A stretch of DNA of 64,000 nt, from the NCBI GenBank assembly GCA_945910005.1, contig OX246746.1:14282868-14346867 (forward strand), written 5' to 3'. Both the position numbers and the translations under genes were made by a program. The notes under the pieces were generated by a model. The model did not search any database. It saw nothing but the letters and a program-made list of their open reading frames with translations, and had not been told where the DNA came from. The stretch's first letter is position 1. Each line of letters begins with the position of its first letter. Source of the DNA: Isoperla grammatica. Its lineage: Eukaryota; Arthropoda; Insecta; Plecoptera; Perlodidae. Positions 61,127-64,000 of this stretch are shown here, piece after piece.

Positions 61127-61697
61127 CATGTTAGCTTCAGCTGGGTAGAACAGTACCGCCAGGGAGACGCACAATATATTTCGTGGTAGAGACGGCTCAA
61201 GCTAGCGGCCATGATAGCTGAAACCGGTTATATGCTATGGGGAAACCGGTTTTCACCGGGCATGTTAGCTTTAGCTGGGTAGATCAGTACCGCCAGGGAG
61301 ACTCACAATATATTTCGTGGTAGACACGGCTCAAGCTAGCGGCCATGATAGCTGAAACCGGTTATAAGCTATGGGGAAACCGGTTTTCACCGGGCATGTT
61401 AGCTTCAGCTGGGTAGAACAGTACCGCCAGGGAGACTCACAATATATTTCGTGGTAGACACGGCTCAAGCTAGCGGCCATGATAGCTGAAACCGGTTATA
61501 AGCTATGGGGAAACCGGTTTTCACCGGGCATGTTAGCTTCAGCTGGGTAGAACAGTACCGCCAGGGAGACTCACAATATATTTCGTGGTAGACACGGCTC
61601 AAGCTAGCGGCCATGATAGCTGAAACCGGTTATATGCTATGGGGAAACCGGTTTTCACCATGACCTGGTTAGATCAGTACCGCCAGACGCACAATAT
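61127..61697 (+). repeat. 134-bp array, 4 copies, paired AACCGGTT sites
   Basis: CATGTTAGCT (CATGTTAGCTTCAGCTGGG in most copies) begins units at 61127, 61261, 61395 and 61529, each exactly 134 bp. A partial fifth unit runs to 61697. Copies differ at only a few positions, so the array is young or homogenised. Each unit carries two perfect AACCGGTT palindromes 22 bp apart, start to start: 61222/61244, 61356/61378, 61490/61512 and 61624/61646. AACCGGTT is the established Grainyhead/CP2-family consensus. Any regulatory role is inference. Confidence 0.93.
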
Positions 61698-63423
61698 AGC
61701 ATCGTTATCTTCTATATGGGAATGTTATTATATATTTGTGTGTTTGATGAAAGTATTTCCATTTATATAGACAATACTTAAAAGACAACATCACTTATGC
61801 TAAAACAATAAAAAACAGTTGAAACGTTAACAGCACTACTTCTCATCTCCATTCCGAATTGGGAGGGTACTCAAAAATAATAACAAATTGGGCACATAAG
61901 CATGGTTTAAATGTATACAATATAAATATTATACATGTGATATCCCTGCGGAATCAAGATCCGCTAATTTGTAAAATTTTATTTAAAAAATAATTCACTT
62001 TGAAAAATTAGAAACGTGTAATCAATACTTGTTATCATTCATAAATGCCTCCATAGTAATTATCTACGTTTCTTAAGCAAAAACTGGTCAACTATATGAG
62101 ATACGGTTAACGAATTTTATTAGCTTCATCCTTTACCTTTATAGACATCAAGTTGTACTAGAATCAATAAATGAACCAATGAGCAAGATAATCTATATCC
62201 TCTCTCATTAATACTCGTTGCAGTGTAGTGCAGTAAAATCATACATACTGGTAAGTAATAAAGTGCACGTATAATTGACAGGTATCGCATCATTGATGCA
62301 GCCATACAAGGAGAGCACATCCTCGATTAATACACATGATATGCTTTCAATTAACACAATGTATCCACCTTCTCTCGCAACAACATGACAGAGAACAATT
62401 AAAATAAATAGGTATTTAATTCCAGTGGTAAGTAGGAAGTAGTGACAAATGCAAGTAAGTGCATTTCCAAGGCCAACTACTCAGGAATGAGGTTCAACAT
62501 TTCGGCCCTTGTGAACCACTTTCGAAATTAGTCAACACGAGTATAAACTAATGCGTCGTCCCTTGCAGTTCTAACACTGTCGTTAATCACGGATTGATGA
62601 CGATTGCAAGAAGAATGTTTATTGTCTATGGTTGTATGCAATTTGTATGTGCAAAAACTAAACTTTGTACACATACATACTCATACACAGCTTCTACGGA
62701 ACGCTTAAAGCCGTTTAGTAAAATGTAATTTCTTTCGATATTTCCAAGTAGGTTATAGAGAAAAAAACTGTTTCTTCGAACTAATGACCTATTGTGTTTT
62801 GGCTTTTTCTCTTTGGCGTACTTTTATTATTGTTGCCCATGTCAGTATGGTAATTGATGACATTTTTCACGTAGTTTAAAGACTTTAAAAAGTTGTTACT
62901 TTAGACATGTTAAATGGGAGGAATCCCGGCGGCTCCGTAGTGATAGGATTCAACAATCAGAGTGTACACTGTAAGGTACATGATTGCTAACCCAGATCAC
63001 TGACATGAAACAAGGCCTATACTGGCGACGCCGTAAGAAGCAAGGAGTCCCCTAAAATTCTGAGAAGAGACGGCCGCTCCACACGGTCTATTTCAACGGT
63101 ATTCAACTCGAGATTGCCCGATAGCTGCATTGTTATTGTCCACTGTATTGACTGCACCAACCGTGAATGGAATGCGACCCCACCACGTCTGACAACATGC
63201 GGGCGATATTATCACTACAATACCTGAGGCAAGAGCTATGCTAGCAAGAACTATGAAATAGATTTAGGTTGGTAGTTGTCACACGCGTCACTTCACTATT
63301 ACATAATCCGTGACGACAACCCCTTGCAAGTTAACGCGACGCGACTATAGCAAAAATTGTGCGCGGAATATTAGACCAAAAGTGGTTCCACATCAACCTT
63401 GTAATGCTGACGCCATAGATGAG
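61698..63423. other. No gene or clear element seen
   Basis: AT-rich DNA becoming more balanced after 62900. No recognisable exon. Confidence 0.5.
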
Positions 63424-63446
63424 TCGGAGCCAATCAGCGGGCGGCT
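63424..63446 (+). promoter_or_regulatory. Possible CCAAT plus GC-box cluster
   Basis: GGAGCCAATCAGCGGGCGG contains an NF-Y-type CCAATCAG directly followed by an Sp-type GGGCGG. An unrecognised frame of 88 codons at 63310-63576 spans it. With no gene nearby, this may be chance. Confidence 0.25.
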
Positions 63447-63581
63447 TTTTCAGATGCTGAGAGTTGGTTGTAGCCTCCATCCAGGCCCACGTCTGAGAAC
63501 GAATTGTAAAACGCGTTACTGGATTGTTTATTACGTCTTTCCTTGTTCCGACTATGTATTAGTAGCTTCTTTATGAGACAT

Positions 63582-63657
63582 GGGCCTAGGTTCAAAATTA
63601 GGACAGTCTTAGAGATAAGACTAAAACAGACTTAGGATCTCGTGTGAATCCGGGCCC
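63582..63657. mobile_element. 76-bp palindromic mini-element
   Basis: The ends are GGGCCTAGGTTC and GAATCCGGGCCC, inverted relatives of each other. An inner AGTCTTAGAGATAAGACT hairpin lies between. Similar short palindromes with AGTCTTA-type words and GGGCCC ends are common MITEs in invertebrates, from general knowledge. Target duplication unclear. Confidence 0.5.
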
Positions 63658-63730
63658 TGATGTTTTCGAATGAAGATATACATGTTTAATACATTTCCAT
63701 ACATATTGAAACCTCATGCATATACCCCAT

Positions 63731-63928
63731 TAAAGCCCCAACCACAATTGTCGGCATCGTGATCGCAAACTTTTTCAGGATTGCAATCGTACATTTTGCT
63801 CATGGTAAATCATTACGACATAACGATTTTGTTGTAAACAGTGCCGTACGAACCACGTAAATTAACTTTTTCACGATTTACGAATTGCGATTGCAATCCC
63901 GATACCGACAATTGTGGTTGGGGCTTTA
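63731..63928 (+). mobile_element. TA-flanked palindromic MITE, copy 2
   Basis: Terminal inverted repeats are perfect over at least 20 bases: AAGCCCCAACCACAATTGTC at the left and its exact complement at the right. They are flanked by TA at 63731 and 63927. The element is about 198 bp and aligns in reverse orientation with 3297-3491. It has no coding capacity. The better-preserved ends make it the reference copy in this window. Confidence 0.85.
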
Positions 63929-64000
63929 CATGAGACTCGGTTATCGTAAATATATGTTGTTTGTCTTGCTCGGGGCGCGAATGAGTCTAACCAGCAATCG

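Noticed and set aside
1..64000. Autonomous transposon or retrovirus-like coding region
   Set aside because: I searched the open frames for reverse transcriptase (F/YxDD), integrase or transposase signatures and saw none.

Overview
The window looks like intergenic or intronic DNA from an animal genome. It is AT-rich, has no operon-like gene packing, and has no long open frame that is not explained by tandem repetition. It is crowded with minisatellites and short non-autonomous transposons. An arthropod, perhaps an insect, is my best guess, based on a short TTAGG-type tract at 31450-31485, three LINE 3' tails of a kind I associate with insect genomes, and a THAP-type zinc-finger exon (an animal family). 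I cannot name the species, and the arthropod call is inference.

Only one protein-coding relic can be supported: a THAP zinc-finger first exon at 52562-52745. It sits behind a CpG-richer, promoter-like stretch, carries a reading-frame shift in mid-domain, and ends at a plausible splice donor. No RNA gene is intact. tRNA-like and 5S rRNA-like sequences are present, but as heads or fragments of SINEs. The clearest is a minus-strand 5S-derived SINE at 39039-39438.

Layout. 1-10 kb: AT-rich DNA with a TA-flanked MITE, SINE fragments and one perfect hairpin. 10-20 kb: a 67-bp minisatellite, a tRNA-derived SINE, an 84-bp array, a ~180-bp satellite with dimeric higher-order structure, and a 49-bp array. 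20-34 kb: a LINE tail, a hAT-like MITE with 8-bp target duplications, two copies of a TTAA-flanked foldback MITE, a GT-rich minisatellite and a ~425-bp foldback element. 34-46 kb: 53-bp, 54-bp, 11-bp and 70-72-bp arrays, (GA)n and (ATT)n microsatellites, and the 5S SINE. 46-56 kb: two LINE tails, a 169-bp duplication, the THAP relic, a dispersed repeat also found at 31.8 kb, and a 56-bp array. 56-64 kb: a hairpin next to a direct repeat, a long bare stretch, a 134-bp array carrying eight AACCGGTT dyads, and two palindromic MITEs, one an inverted relative of the element at 3.3 kb.

The genes do not work together here. The organising theme is repeat biology: twelve tandem arrays cover about 8.2 kb (13% of the window), and several have higher-order organisation. 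The longest open frames are by-products of unit lengths divisible by three. The strongest leads are the AACCGGTT array, the 5S-derived SINE, the higher-order satellite, the paired foldback MITEs and the frameshifted THAP exon.
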